A stretch of DNA of 64,000 bases, from the NCBI GenBank assembly GCA_016191815.1, contig JACPVI010000057.1, positions 1 to 64,000 of the forward strand, in the 5' to 3' direction. The notes beneath the pieces were generated by a model. That model made no database searches. It worked only from the letters and a program-made list of their open reading frames with translations, and was not told the DNA's origin. This document shows positions 42,818-51,500 of this stretch, piece after piece. Position 1 is the stretch's first letter; each line of letters begins with the position of its first letter. The position numbers and the translations under genes are program-made. This stretch comes from Myxococcales bacterium (GTDB lineage Bacteria > Myxococcota > Myxococcia > Myxococcales > Myxococcaceae).

Positions 42818-44587
42818 TTGATCAGGGACCCGCTCGAAGACGAAACCAGGATCATCGAGGCCCGGCCGCCGCGACCGGTGAGGCTGCAGCTCTTGGTCTT
42901 CTCCCAGAGCGTCGCCACCTACCCCTTGCCCGCCCAGGGCTCGGTGGTGCTCGGCCGCTCCGGCAGCGCGCGGATCCGGATCGAAGATCCTTCGGTCTCG
43001 CGCGAGCACGCCCGGCTGCACATCGGCGAGACGTTGGAGGTCGAGGACCTTGGCAGCGCGAACGGCACCTGGCTTCGCCAGGAGCGGCTGGCCCCGGGGC
43101 GCCGCTACGAGCTCGCGCCGGGCGACACCGTCGACCTCGGGGCGGCGATGGTGATGGTGCAGAAGGTGACCTCGGCGGTGGCGCGGCCGCGGCGGCTGTG
43201 GAACCACGGCTACTTCGAGGCCAGGGTGGAGGACGAGTGCGCCCGGGCGGAGCGCTCCGGAGGCGCGTTCGCGGTGGTGCGGGTGCACCTCGAGGGCGGC
43301 CTCTCCTCTGAGGTGCAGGACTCGGTGATGGGCCAGCTTCGCCCGGCCGACCTGGTGGCCGCCTACGGCCCCGACGAGTACGAGCTCATGCTGGTGGAGG
43401 CGCCCAAGGCAGTGGTGGAGAAGATCCTCTCACGCATCGCCGAGCAGCTCTCGCAAAAGAAGCGCCGGGTCCGCTTCGGGGTGGCGATGTACCCGGCCGA
43501 TGCCCGCTCGCCGGAGGCGCTGATCGCCAAGGCCTGCGACGGAGTGAGGCCGGCGCCGCCGCGGAAGGCCGGGCTGCCGGACGAGCTGGTGATCGAGGAT
43601 CCGGCGATGCGGCGGCTCTACCAGGTGGCCGAGCGGGTGGCGACCAGCGACATCAACGTGCTGCTGTTGGGCGAGACCGGCTCGGGCAAGGAGGTGCTGG
43701 CCGAGTGGGTACACCAGCGCTCGCCAAGGCGGGACAAGCCGCTGCTCAGGCTCAACTGCGCCGCGCTGACCGACTCGTTGGTGGAGAGCGAGCTGTTTGG
43801 CCACGAGAAGGGCTCGTTCACCGGCGCGGTGCAGACGAAGATCGGCCTGTTGGAGAGCGCCGAGGGCGGCACGGTGTTCCTCGACGAGATCGGCGAGCTG
43901 CCCATGCAGAGCCAGGGGAAGCTGCTCCGGGTGATTGAAGACCGGAAGCTGATGCGCATCGGCGGACTGACGCCGCGGGCGATCGACGTGCACTTCTTGT
44001 CGGCGACCAACCGGGACCTGGAAGCGGAGGTGGCCCGGGGCGCCTTCCGGCAGGATCTCTACTTCCGGCTGGCCGGGATCTCGCTCGCCATTCCGCCCTT
44101 GCGCGAGCGCGCGGGGGAGGTCGAGCGGCTGAGCGCGGTCTTCGTGGCGCAGGCCTGCCGGCGCGCCGAGCGGACGGAGGCGCCGGTCGTCTCCACCGAG
44201 GCGATGCGGTTGCTCACCGGCTACTCGTGGCCGGGGAACATCCGCGAGCTGCGAAACGTGATTGACCGAGCGGTGCTGTTGTGCACGGACGGGGAGATTC
44301 GCCCCGAGCACCTGCCGCTCGAGAAGATGGGCACCACGATGATCGTTCCGGGAGCGCCGAAGGCGAGCCCCGCGGGAGCCGCGGCGGCCGTCGCCAGAGC
44401 TGCTGCCACCGCCGCGAAGCCCTCGTCGCCGCCCGGAGGGGAAGACGCCGAGCGCCGGCGGGTGGTGGAGGCGCTGGACCACTGTGCCGGGAACCAGACC
44501 CGGGCGGCGAAGCTACTCGGCATCTCGAGGCGGACGCTGGTCACCCGGCTCGACCGGCTGGGGTTGCCGCGGCCGCGGAAGCGGTGA
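42818..44587 (+). CDS. sigma-54 activator with FHA and degenerate GGDEF domains
   Basis: A 589-residue regulator. The FHA domain (about 20-115) has LGRSGSARIRIEDPSVSREH and DLGSANGTW, so it should bind phosphothreonine. Residues 125-250 look like a GGDEF fold in which the signature reads GPDEY, so cyclase activity is unlikely. The AAA+ domain has GETGSGKE, GSFTGA and TVFLDEIGE, and a Fis-type HTH (NQTRAAKLLGISRRTL) ends it. It links Ser/Thr kinase signalling to sigma-54 promoters. A TTG start sits behind GGGGGAG. I do not know the FHA-GGDEF-like-AAA+ order from described regulators. Confidence 0.88.
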   Translation: MIRDPLEDETRIIEARPPRPVRLQLLVFSQSVATYPLPAQGSVVLGRSGSARIRIEDPSVSREHARLHIGETLEVEDLGSANGTWLRQERLAPGRRYELAPGDTVDLGAAMVMVQKVTSAVARPRRLWNHGYFEARVEDECARAERSGGAFAVVRVHLEGGLSSEVQDSVMGQLRPADLVAAYGPDEYELMLVEAPKAVVEKILSRIAEQLSQKKRRVRFGVAMYPADARSPEALIAKACDGVRPAPPRKAGLPDELVIEDPAMRRLYQVAERVATSDINVLLLGETGSGKEVLAEWVHQRSPRRDKPLLRLNCAALTDSLVESELFGHEKGSFTGAVQTKIGLLESAEGGTVFLDEIGELPMQSQGKLLRVIEDRKLMRIGGLTPRAIDVHFLSATNRDLEAEVARGAFRQDLYFRLAGISLAIPPLRERAGEVERLSAVFVAQACRRAERTEAPVVSTEAMRLLTGYSWPGNIRELRNVIDRAVLLCTDGEIRPEHLPLEKMGTTMIVPGAPKASPAGAAAAVARAAATAAKPSSPPGGEDAERRRVVEALDHCAGNQTRAAKLLGISRRTLVTRLDRLGLPRPRKR

Positions 44588-44635
44588 GGAGGAACCAGGC
44601 GATAGGTGCCCCCCGGCGTCATGCGGTGGGGACTG

Positions 44636-44654
44636 TTACCCCACCTTATTCACC
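44636..44654. repeat. left terminal inverted repeat of the IS1380-like element
   Basis: TTACCCCACCTTATTCACC, the exact reverse complement of 45780-45798. Confidence 0.85.
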
Positions 44655-44836
44655 GTCCGGTCGAGCGATCGGTAGTCCTTGTGGCTCGTGAGCCCGCGAT
44701 CAGCGCCGCTTCATCCCCGCGGGAGAGAAGGGCGTGAGCGCTACCGCGAGGTGATCTCCGACTGCTCCCGAAGGTCGGAAGAGGTCTGTCCAGTCTTCGG
44801 CGTTGTTCGTGCTGCTCAGCGGGCCGGCGAAGTCGG

Positions 44837-45769
44837 CTACGTCACCTCGGCGACGCGCAAGAGCCGCAGCTTTCTCCACAGCATTTCCCAGAGCCGCGCC
44901 GAAGACTTCGCGATGACGAGGATCGCGTGACGTTCGTGGACCAGCACGCGGGCTGCCACTCGCAGCACGCGCTCGCGGAAGCGCTTCATGCTCCAGCCGT
45001 CGCCAGTGGCGGTCTCGAGCATCACCCTCGCGGCGTGGACCACCTGGTAGGCGAGGACGTTGAGGAGCAGGAGCACTTCGTTCTGCTCGAAGGAGTCGCC
45101 GGATGGGAAGCGCGTTTCGGGCTCCTCGCCGCGGTAATGGCTCTTGGGGCGAGGCGAGGAGGAGAGCGCCGGCTGCAGGACGCTCATCAGCTCCCCCATG
45201 TGCCCCTCCGCGGTGCCGCGCTGACGGTACATCTCGAGGAGCGCCGCGCCGGTCATCTGTGAGGGCAGCCAGTTGGTGATGAGCCAGAAGTGGTGGAGGA
45301 ACAGCTCCTCCTCGCGCTCGAGGACGACCAACACCACCCTGCGCGCATGGCTCCAGTCTTTCGCCTGGTAGTTCATCTCGTAGAGCCAGGTGCGGGGCTC
45401 GTTCGGCGGCCTGCCCACGGGCCGGTTCAAGAATGGCAGGGCCATCTTGTCGAGGACCGGGTTGTTCTTTACCCGAGCCACGTAGGGCGTCTGCCGCTGT
45501 TCGAGCATCGAAAGCAGCTTCTCCTCGGGGAAGCCCGCGTCGATGCGCACCGCCGCCACCTGGCACAAGTCGCGCTCGACGCGGTCGAGCAGCTGCGGGA
45601 TGAACTCCAGCGCTCCGTCAGCGGTGTGGACGTTGCCCGGACGAAGCCACGCGTCGATGAGGTCGCCCGTCTCGGCCACGCTCGCGATGAGTGGGTGGTA
45701 GATGCGAGCGTGGTAGTGCCCATTGTGCTCGGAGATCGGCGCGTCTTTTCCTTTCCTGCCGCCCCTGCG
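44837..45769 (-). pseudogene. IS1380-family transposase, 5'-truncated
   Basis: The open frame covers about 310 codons and begins without a start codon. The N-terminal region is lost, but EHNGHYHARIYHPLIASVA and GNVHTADGALEF near the new 5' end match the IS1380 DDE core, as do VRIDAGFPEEKLL (second catalytic Asp) and YRQRGTAEGHMGEL (Glu region). The first catalytic Asp is missing, so the product should be inactive. The nearest internal start is at 45679. Confidence 0.8.
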
Positions 45770-45779
45770 TCACGTGGGT

Positions 45780-45798
45780 GGTGAATAAGGTGGGGTAA
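45780..45798. repeat. right terminal inverted repeat of the IS1380-like element
   Basis: GGTGAATAAGGTGGGGTAA, the exact reverse complement of the left end at 44636-44654. Confidence 0.85.
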
Positions 45799-45848
45799 TG
45801 CAAGTCGGCCGGTCTTCCTCCTCCCGTCCGCCCCCGAAGGGGGCTCCC

Positions 45849-45950
45849 CAGGTAACGAGGGGACGAAGTGGGAAACGCCGGCCGCCCGCGGCTCCGCCGG
45901 CCGCGCCGGAGGCGCGCCGCGGGCGGCCTGTGACCAGGTGCAGGTAACGA
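45849..45950. repeat. hairpin flanked by direct repeats
   Basis: Arms GGCCGCCCGCGG and CCGCGGGCGGCC enclose 25 nt. CAGGTAACGA occurs on both sides, each time followed closely by CGAAGTGGG. The layout suggests a small palindromic repeat unit or a remnant of a mobile element end. Confidence 0.45.
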
Positions 45951-46149
45951 AGTGGGGAGCAGCTCGGCAGCTAAAGAAGGGAGGACCTCGCGCAGATCAG
46001 ATCGAGCCTCCGCGCGTAGCGGATCGGCACATCAGCAGCGCCTGCGAGGCCCTGGCCGGCTGCACTTCCTCCCTTAGCTGCCCGCGGACGGCAGCCGGGC
46101 CAGCGGCCGGTTTGGCTTCTCTCCTGGCCAAAGCGTCAAGTCGGCACTA

Positions 46150-46166
46150 TTGTGCGAGTAGTACAA
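46150..46166. promoter_or_regulatory. dyad before the RelBE-type pair
   Basis: TTGTGC-GAGTA-GTACAA is a near-perfect dyad (one mismatch) ending 14 nt before the antitoxin ATG, a usual place for an autorepression operator. Confidence 0.4.
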
Positions 46167-46180
46167 CAGGACTCGAAGCC

Positions 46181-46441
46181 ATGACTGAACTCAGCTCCAG
46201 CGAGGCCCGAGACGCCTTCGCCGACATCATCAACCGTGCTGCCTACGGCAAGGAGCGCGTCGTCCTGACCCGCCGCGGCAAGAAGCTGGTCGCCGTCGTC
46301 CCCGTCGAGGACCTCGAGCGGCTCGAGGCGCTGGAGGACAAGCTGGACGTCGCCGCCGCCGAACGCGCCGAGAAGCGCGCCAAGGCCAAGGGGGAGAAGC
46401 CCATCCCCTGGGACAAGGCGAAGAAGAAGCTCGGGCTGTGA
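46181..46441 (+). CDS. Phd/YefM-family antitoxin
   Basis: An 86-residue antitoxin: ELSSSEARDAFADIINRAA is the N-terminal DNA-binding fold, and RVVLTRRGKKLVAVVPVEDLERL completes it. A charged Lys/Ala-rich helix (AERAEKRAKAKG) binds the toxin. The toxin gene follows after 3 nt. The pair lies next to an IS remnant in repeat-rich DNA, as expected for a mobile accessory unit. Confidence 0.88.
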   Translation: MTELSSSEARDAFADIINRAAYGKERVVLTRRGKKLVAVVPVEDLERLEALEDKLDVAAAERAEKRAKAKGEKPIPWDKAKKKLGL

Positions 46442-46444
46442 CCG

Positions 46445-46708
46445 GTGGCTGTCTACACCGTCACCATCCTCCCAGAGGCGCTGCGCGCTCTCGAGAAGCT
46501 GCCCAAGGAGGTGCAGCGCCGCATCCGGGACAAAATCGACCGTCTCGCCCACAACCCTCGGCCGCCCGGAGTGAAGGCCCTCCAGGGTAGCGAGCGGGGC
46601 TACTTGCGCCTGCGCGTCGGCGACTACCGGCTCATCTACCGCGTCGAGGACGAGCAGCTCTTGGTGCTCGTCGTCCGCATCGGCCACCGGCGGGAAATCT
46701 ACCGATGA
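46445..46708 (+). CDS. relE: RelE/ParE-family toxin
   Basis: An 87-residue toxin of the RelE fold: YTVTILPEALRALEKLPKEV opens, followed by GVKALQGSERGYLRLRVGDY, RLIYRVEDEQLLVLVVRIGH and a C-terminal RREIYR. The basic residues and terminal Arg/Tyr fit ribosome-dependent mRNA cleavage as in RelE rather than gyrase poisoning. GTG start, 3 nt after the antitoxin. Confidence 0.88.
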   Translation: MAVYTVTILPEALRALEKLPKEVQRRIRDKIDRLAHNPRPPGVKALQGSERGYLRLRVGDYRLIYRVEDEQLLVLVVRIGHRREIYR

Positions 46709-46897
46709 GGGCAGTGCGATCCCAAGAAACTCGGCGGGGCAGCGGATTCCAGGGGCTTGGCGTCTCAGCTGTGTCCCTTCGACGGAGGCCGTTCGGCCGG
46801 GAACTCGCGATCGCCGCCGACATGGTAGCTTGCCCGTGCCCCGTGTCCCTCCGCCAGACCGCATCCCCACGACGAGCTTGAAAGGCAGGGCCGGATC

Positions 46898-48511
46898 TCA
46901 CGGCACGCACGAGAGCGCCTGGGAAGGAAGGAGGAAATGCACGCCCTCCGACTCCAGCGGCCCGAGCGCGGCCGCGAGCTCCGCGGCGGGGTTCGACCAG
47001 GCAGAGGCGCTGAGGAAGAGCACCGGCGGCCGCTCCGCCTCCGGGCGCCGGGCGATCTCCCTTATCCGCCCGGCGATCGCCGCCGGAGTGTCGTCGTAGC
47101 TCCCCGACGCCACCAGCACCGGCAGCCCGCCCGAGGTACGGAAGGCCGAAGGCCCTCCGATGCCGAAGTATCCCAGCAGCACCCCCGAGGGATGCCCCTC
47201 CACCGCGAGGCGGGACATGAGCGACCAGGTGGCCGCGGTGGAGTTGCCGTAGAGATCCGGATCCAGGCTCCAGAAGGTGAAAAGCCCGCCGTCGCGCATC
47301 CGCTCGAAGCTCTGGGAGAAGAAGAAGCGCCGGTCCGGGTAGAAGCCGGAGTAGGCGTAGCCGACTCCGAGCATCGCCACCCACTCGTCGCGGTCCGACG
47401 CGGTGCTCAGGTAGTAGTGGGCCGCGCCCGGGGCGAGTGCCCGCAGGGCGAGTGACAAGCTCCAGCCCAACGGCAGTGTCCCGCGCGACTCCGAGCGCCA
47501 GAAGCTGGTCCAGGCGAACCGGTTCAGCGGAAGCGCCAGATTGTCCCCGTCGCTGATGGCGAGCACGACGTTGAGGTCTCCCTGGCGGCAGGGCGGATCG
47601 GCCGCGGGGATGGGCTTCGCGCGCGGCGGCGAGGCGGGCACCACCGAGAGGTGGAAGGAGAGGTTCGGCGTGGTGTCGGTGGGGATGAGGAACTTCCCCG
47701 CCTCGGAGAGGGCCTTCACCGCCCCCAGCTCCTCCAGTCCTGTGAGCGCGACGTACCCGTAGACGGGGAGGTTCCCCGGCGTCTGGCGGAGGATCTCGGT
47801 CACCGCCGGCCACTCCTCGGTGGTCGGCCGGCCGTAGATGGTGACCACCCCCTGCTGCACCAGGAAGTCCCTCAGGCGGTATTGCTCGGGAGAGAGGATG
47901 CCCAGCCCGCGGTGCGGCATCTTGGGGTACCACTGGGACATCAGCTCCCGGTAGCAGGACGAGGCGTCCTTCCAGCGGCCCACCATCGAGTCGAGCTGGG
48001 GCACGCCGGCGGATTCCAGCAGCGCGCGCTCGGACTCGAAGGCCACCACCGCGCCCTCCACGGAGGCGACGGTGGTGGCCGCGTTGATCGTCCAGGGCTC
48101 CGACCGAGAGGCCAGGACGTAGCCCTTCACCTCGCCGGAGAAGCGCCGGACCAGCTCCTCCACGCCCCCCTCCCACTCGCGCCGAAGCCCTGCCTCCTGC
48201 TCGTACCAGGAGAGCCAGAACTCGTTCGCCTCGCGCTCGGAGGTCGTCTCCCAGGAGCGGTCGCCGGTCGGCTCACCGTCGAGCACGAAGATCCGGGCCT
48301 CGGTGCCGTTGACCACTCCCTGGAGGGTGGAGGCGAGCACCTTCCGCTCGAAGGTTTCCCCCGCGAGATCCACCACCGACGCCCCTCCGAGCGGAGGGCG
48401 GCGCGAGAGGTACAGGCCGTCCATCGAGGGAGGTGGAGCCGGCGGCCTCGGGCAGGCGATCAGGCATGCGGCGAGGCTGCCCCACAGCAGTCGAAGGCCG
48501 GGGTGGGTCAT
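46898..48511 (-). CDS. GxGYxYP-family lipoprotein
   Basis: A 537-residue lipoprotein (lipobox LIAC). It has the eponymous motif GVGYAYSG followed by FYP at about residue 380, and ISDGDNLAL before it, as in GxGYxYP proteins that have been proposed, not proved, to be glycoside hydrolases. An N-terminal domain (about 35-290) precedes the motif domain. Its start overlaps the stop of the giant kinase gene (ATGA), so a surface or periplasmic carbohydrate-linked protein is made together with a cytoplasmic regulator. Confidence 0.75.
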   Translation of the reverse strand: MTHPGLRLLWGSLAACLIACPRPPAPPPSMDGLYLSRRPPLGGASVVDLAGETFERKVLASTLQGVVNGTEARIFVLDGEPTGDRSWETTSEREANEFWLSWYEQEAGLRREWEGGVEELVRRFSGEVKGYVLASRSEPWTINAATTVASVEGAVVAFESERALLESAGVPQLDSMVGRWKDASSCYRELMSQWYPKMPHRGLGILSPEQYRLRDFLVQQGVVTIYGRPTTEEWPAVTEILRQTPGNLPVYGYVALTGLEELGAVKALSEAGKFLIPTDTTPNLSFHLSVVPASPPRAKPIPAADPPCRQGDLNVVLAISDGDNLALPLNRFAWTSFWRSESRGTLPLGWSLSLALRALAPGAAHYYLSTASDRDEWVAMLGVGYAYSGFYPDRRFFFSQSFERMRDGGLFTFWSLDPDLYGNSTAATWSLMSRLAVEGHPSGVLLGYFGIGGPSAFRTSGGLPVLVASGSYDDTPAAIAGRIREIARRPEAERPPVLFLSASAWSNPAAELAAALGPLESEGVHFLLPSQALSCVP

Positions 48512-51500
48512 CCTTTCTCGATCCTAATCCGAAGGAGGTCCAGCCGTTTTCCCCAGTGGGGGAGCTCCGAGGCTGCCTCCAACGCTTCCCCCAGGAACGA
48601 TGCGGCAGCGGCCCTTCGGCCCCAGAGGGGGGCCGCGTCGGCGGCGTGACAGAGCACCTCCACCAGAGCGTCGGAGGAAAAACCGCTCTCGCGCGCGGAG
48701 CGCACCAAGTCCTTCCACGCGGCGTCCTCGGCCGGGTTGGCCAAGCAAAGCTCGAGCATGCGCGCCCAGAGGTGGTTCGACGGGGAGAGGGTGCAGTGGG
48801 CGGCCACGAAGTCGAGCAGCGGCCGGATTTCGCTCCGCTCCCCCTCGGCCGCCAGGATTCGCCCTACCAGCAGAGCGTCGTCCGGGGGGTGCCGCCCGTA
48901 GAACCGCAGCTCCAGCTCCCGGGCCCTCCGGGCGGCGATCAGCGCCTGAGCCAGCTCGTCGCTCCACAGCAACAGCTCTGCGAGGTTGAGCTGGGCGGTT
49001 CGCTCGAGCTGCGCATGCCCCAGCTCGCGGGCCAGCTCCACCGCGCGGCGCAGGTCCTCGAGGCCGCGGTGCCGGTCCTTCCGCTGCCACAGGAGCACTC
49101 GATTGCCGTAGGCGGTGCAGAGGTGGAAGCGGTCCCCGGTGCGCTCGCAGAGATCAATCACCTCCTCGAAGGTGCGCTCGGACTGGTCGATGCGCTCCAA
49201 GACTGCGAGCGACGGCGAAAGCAGCAGGAGCGAAATCACCCGCGCCTCGTGATCGCCCAGCGCCGCCGCCTGGTCAGCGGCGGCGCGCAGGGGTCCGACG
49301 CACTCGGAAAAGCGCTCCGAGCGGACCAGCGCACGGCCGCGGGCCAGCAGGCACCGTGCCGCGAGGCGCGGATCTCCCAAGGGTTGCGCGACCGCTTCGG
49401 CCTGGGCGGCGGCGCGCTGCGAGCCTGCCCAGTCGAAGGACCAGTCGAGCAGGGTTGCCTCCTCGAGCAGGAGGTCGGCGGTGAGCGCGGCGTCCGCCTG
49501 TGACTCGGCAATCCTTCGGGCGGCGCGAACGTCTTCAAGCGCTTCCTCCATCCGCCACAAGCGGTAGCGCACCCCTCCGCGTCCGGACCAGGCCTGGCAC
49601 CGGAGCGTCTGTTCACCGGGTGGCAGGTGGGCGAGCGCGCTCGTGTAGTGCGCCTCGGCCTCGACGTAGCGGTGGCGCCTTCGGGCATCGTCGCCTAGCT
49701 GGAGGTAGCCCATGGCGGCCGCGCGTTGCTCACCGCACTCGGACGCGTGGCGCGATAGGCGGGCGAGCTCCGAGCCGGTGAGCGGGCGCCTCCCGGCCAA
49801 CCCGTGGAAGGCGGCCACGTGCAGGCGCCGCCGGAGGTCTGCGGGCGTCCGGCGCTCGATGGCCAGCCGAAGCATCGGGTTGGGGAGCTCGAAGTGCCCG
49901 TTCCCCGTTCTCCGCAACACCCGCCGCTGCGCCAGCCTGGAGAGGCCGACCTCGACATCGAGTCGCTCGCCTCCATCTTTCGCGCGGAGGAACCGCTGCA
50001 CCCGCTCTACCTCGTCGAGGTGCAATGGATCGGCCAGCACCGCGCACAGCTGCGCCAGTTCCACCAGGAGGGGGGTCAGCCCCCCCAGAGTGATGTCCGC
50101 GAGGCGGTCGGCGGGCGAGGCGATCGCCGAAAGATTGTTCAGCTCCTCGACGGGGAGGTGCCAGGCTTCCGCGCCCGCGAGGCGGCGGATCGCGCCAGCC
50201 GCCTTCAGCGCCTCCACCAGGTCCACCAGTAGGCCCGGCACCCGCTGGGTCGATTCGAGCAGACGTTTCACCACCGGTTCGGCCAAGAACTCCACTGGCT
50301 GGATCAGCTCGAGCAGCAGGGTGCGGGCGTCGGCCTCCTCGAGCGGAGCCATCTGGTGGGAGTGTGCCACTCGTGCCCGCTCTCCCCACGATGGCCTGAG
50401 AGCTCGGAGCTCCGCCCGCGCGCAGACGCAGATCCAGAGGGGACGGCGTGGGCCGCCCATGGTTGCCAGCTCGACCGCGTCGAGCAAAGCAGCGTCGGAG
50501 GATTCGGCATCGTCCAGGAGGAGGCCGACCGGCTCCCGCTCCGCAAGCCGCCGGAGTCCCGCTGCGATCGCGCGCGCCAGCGAGTGCCTGAGCGCTCCAG
50601 GCGCATCCACTGGACGCGCCTGGCCGAGCGTCCCCTCATCGGACAGGCCCATCGCCAGCGCCACCGCTGGCCAGGCCGCGTCCAGCTCGGGGCCGAGAGC
50701 ACTGGCACAGGTGCGACGCACCTCATCGATGCCGGCAGTCGGCCGCAGCCCCAGCGCCAGCGACACGGCTTCTCGCAGCATGTCCTCACGGCCGGCGCGC
50801 GGCGCCGCCAAGCCAGGAGCGAGGAGCACACATTGGTCCTTGAGGGAACCGCGCAGCTCGGCGAGCAATCGGGTCTTGCCGAGCCTCGAATCCCCCACGA
50901 CGGTCGATAGCGCCGGCGAGCCGTGCGTCCAGGCGGCCACGGCCTCATCCTTCAGCCGGCTCAACAGCGCGTCCCGGCCTTGCAGCGATGCCGTCCGAGT
51001 GGAGCCCGAGTCACCGTGCGTCGAGAGGGGGGCGTGGAAGCGCGCTTCTTGATCGAGAGCGGTGGTCTGTTCCCGGCAGTGCGCTGCGGCTTCGGACGTC
51101 AGGCAGATGGGCGCGATGGGCGGCTCGCTCGGACACCAGTCCCGGAAGCCGTCGATCGCTGTCCCCAGCACCTGAGTACCCCGGTTGCCGGTCCTGACGC
51201 GGACCTCGGCGGTGTGGATGGTCGCCGCCGTAGCGAGCGGACCCAGCCGCCGGGCGGCCCTGAGGGCCGAGCGCACTCCCGCCTCCGGCGTCGCGACCTT
51301 CGTGAAGGCCACCACCGCCCGCTCCCCCTCGGCGCGCGCGACGACGCCGCCCTCGAGCGCAAGCATCTCCACCATGGTCTCCAAAGGTCCGTGCGCGGTG
51401 AAGGCCAACAGGCCGGCCCAGCCTTGTGACTTCGTCGCCCGCGCAGTCGGTCGAGAGCTCGAAGAGTGGCCGGAGGCCCGAACCTCGAACGCGGCGTCCA

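Larger units (their letters stand above)
44636..45798 (-). mobile_element. IS1380-like element with internal deletion
   Basis: A 1163-bp element bounded by perfect 19-bp inverted repeats (44636-44654 and 45780-45798). It carries only the C-terminal two thirds of an IS1380-type transposase. The 5' part of the transposase gene is missing, and the right end lies only 10 nt from the surviving frame. Both ends being intact, it could still be moved by a full copy elsewhere. No clear target-site duplication is seen next to either end. Confidence 0.8.
45799..46180. other. repeat-rich intergenic region
   Basis: 382 nt without a gene between the IS element and the toxin-antitoxin pair. It holds a GCCCCC-GAA-GGGGGC hairpin (45830-45844) and a direct repeat CAGGTAACGA (45849-45858 and 45941-45950). 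The direct repeat flanks a long G/C hairpin with 12-bp perfect arms (45880-45891 and 45917-45928). The rest (45957-46140) shows nothing recognisable. Confidence 0.5.

Noticed and set aside
45618-45803. Short minus-strand frame at the right end of the IS element
   Set aside because: It is a shifted reading of the same transposase DNA; the real frame carries the IS1380 motifs.
44628-45806. Target-site duplication of the IS1380-like element
   Set aside because: The bases next to the two ends (ACTG and TGCA) do not repeat, so none could be claimed.
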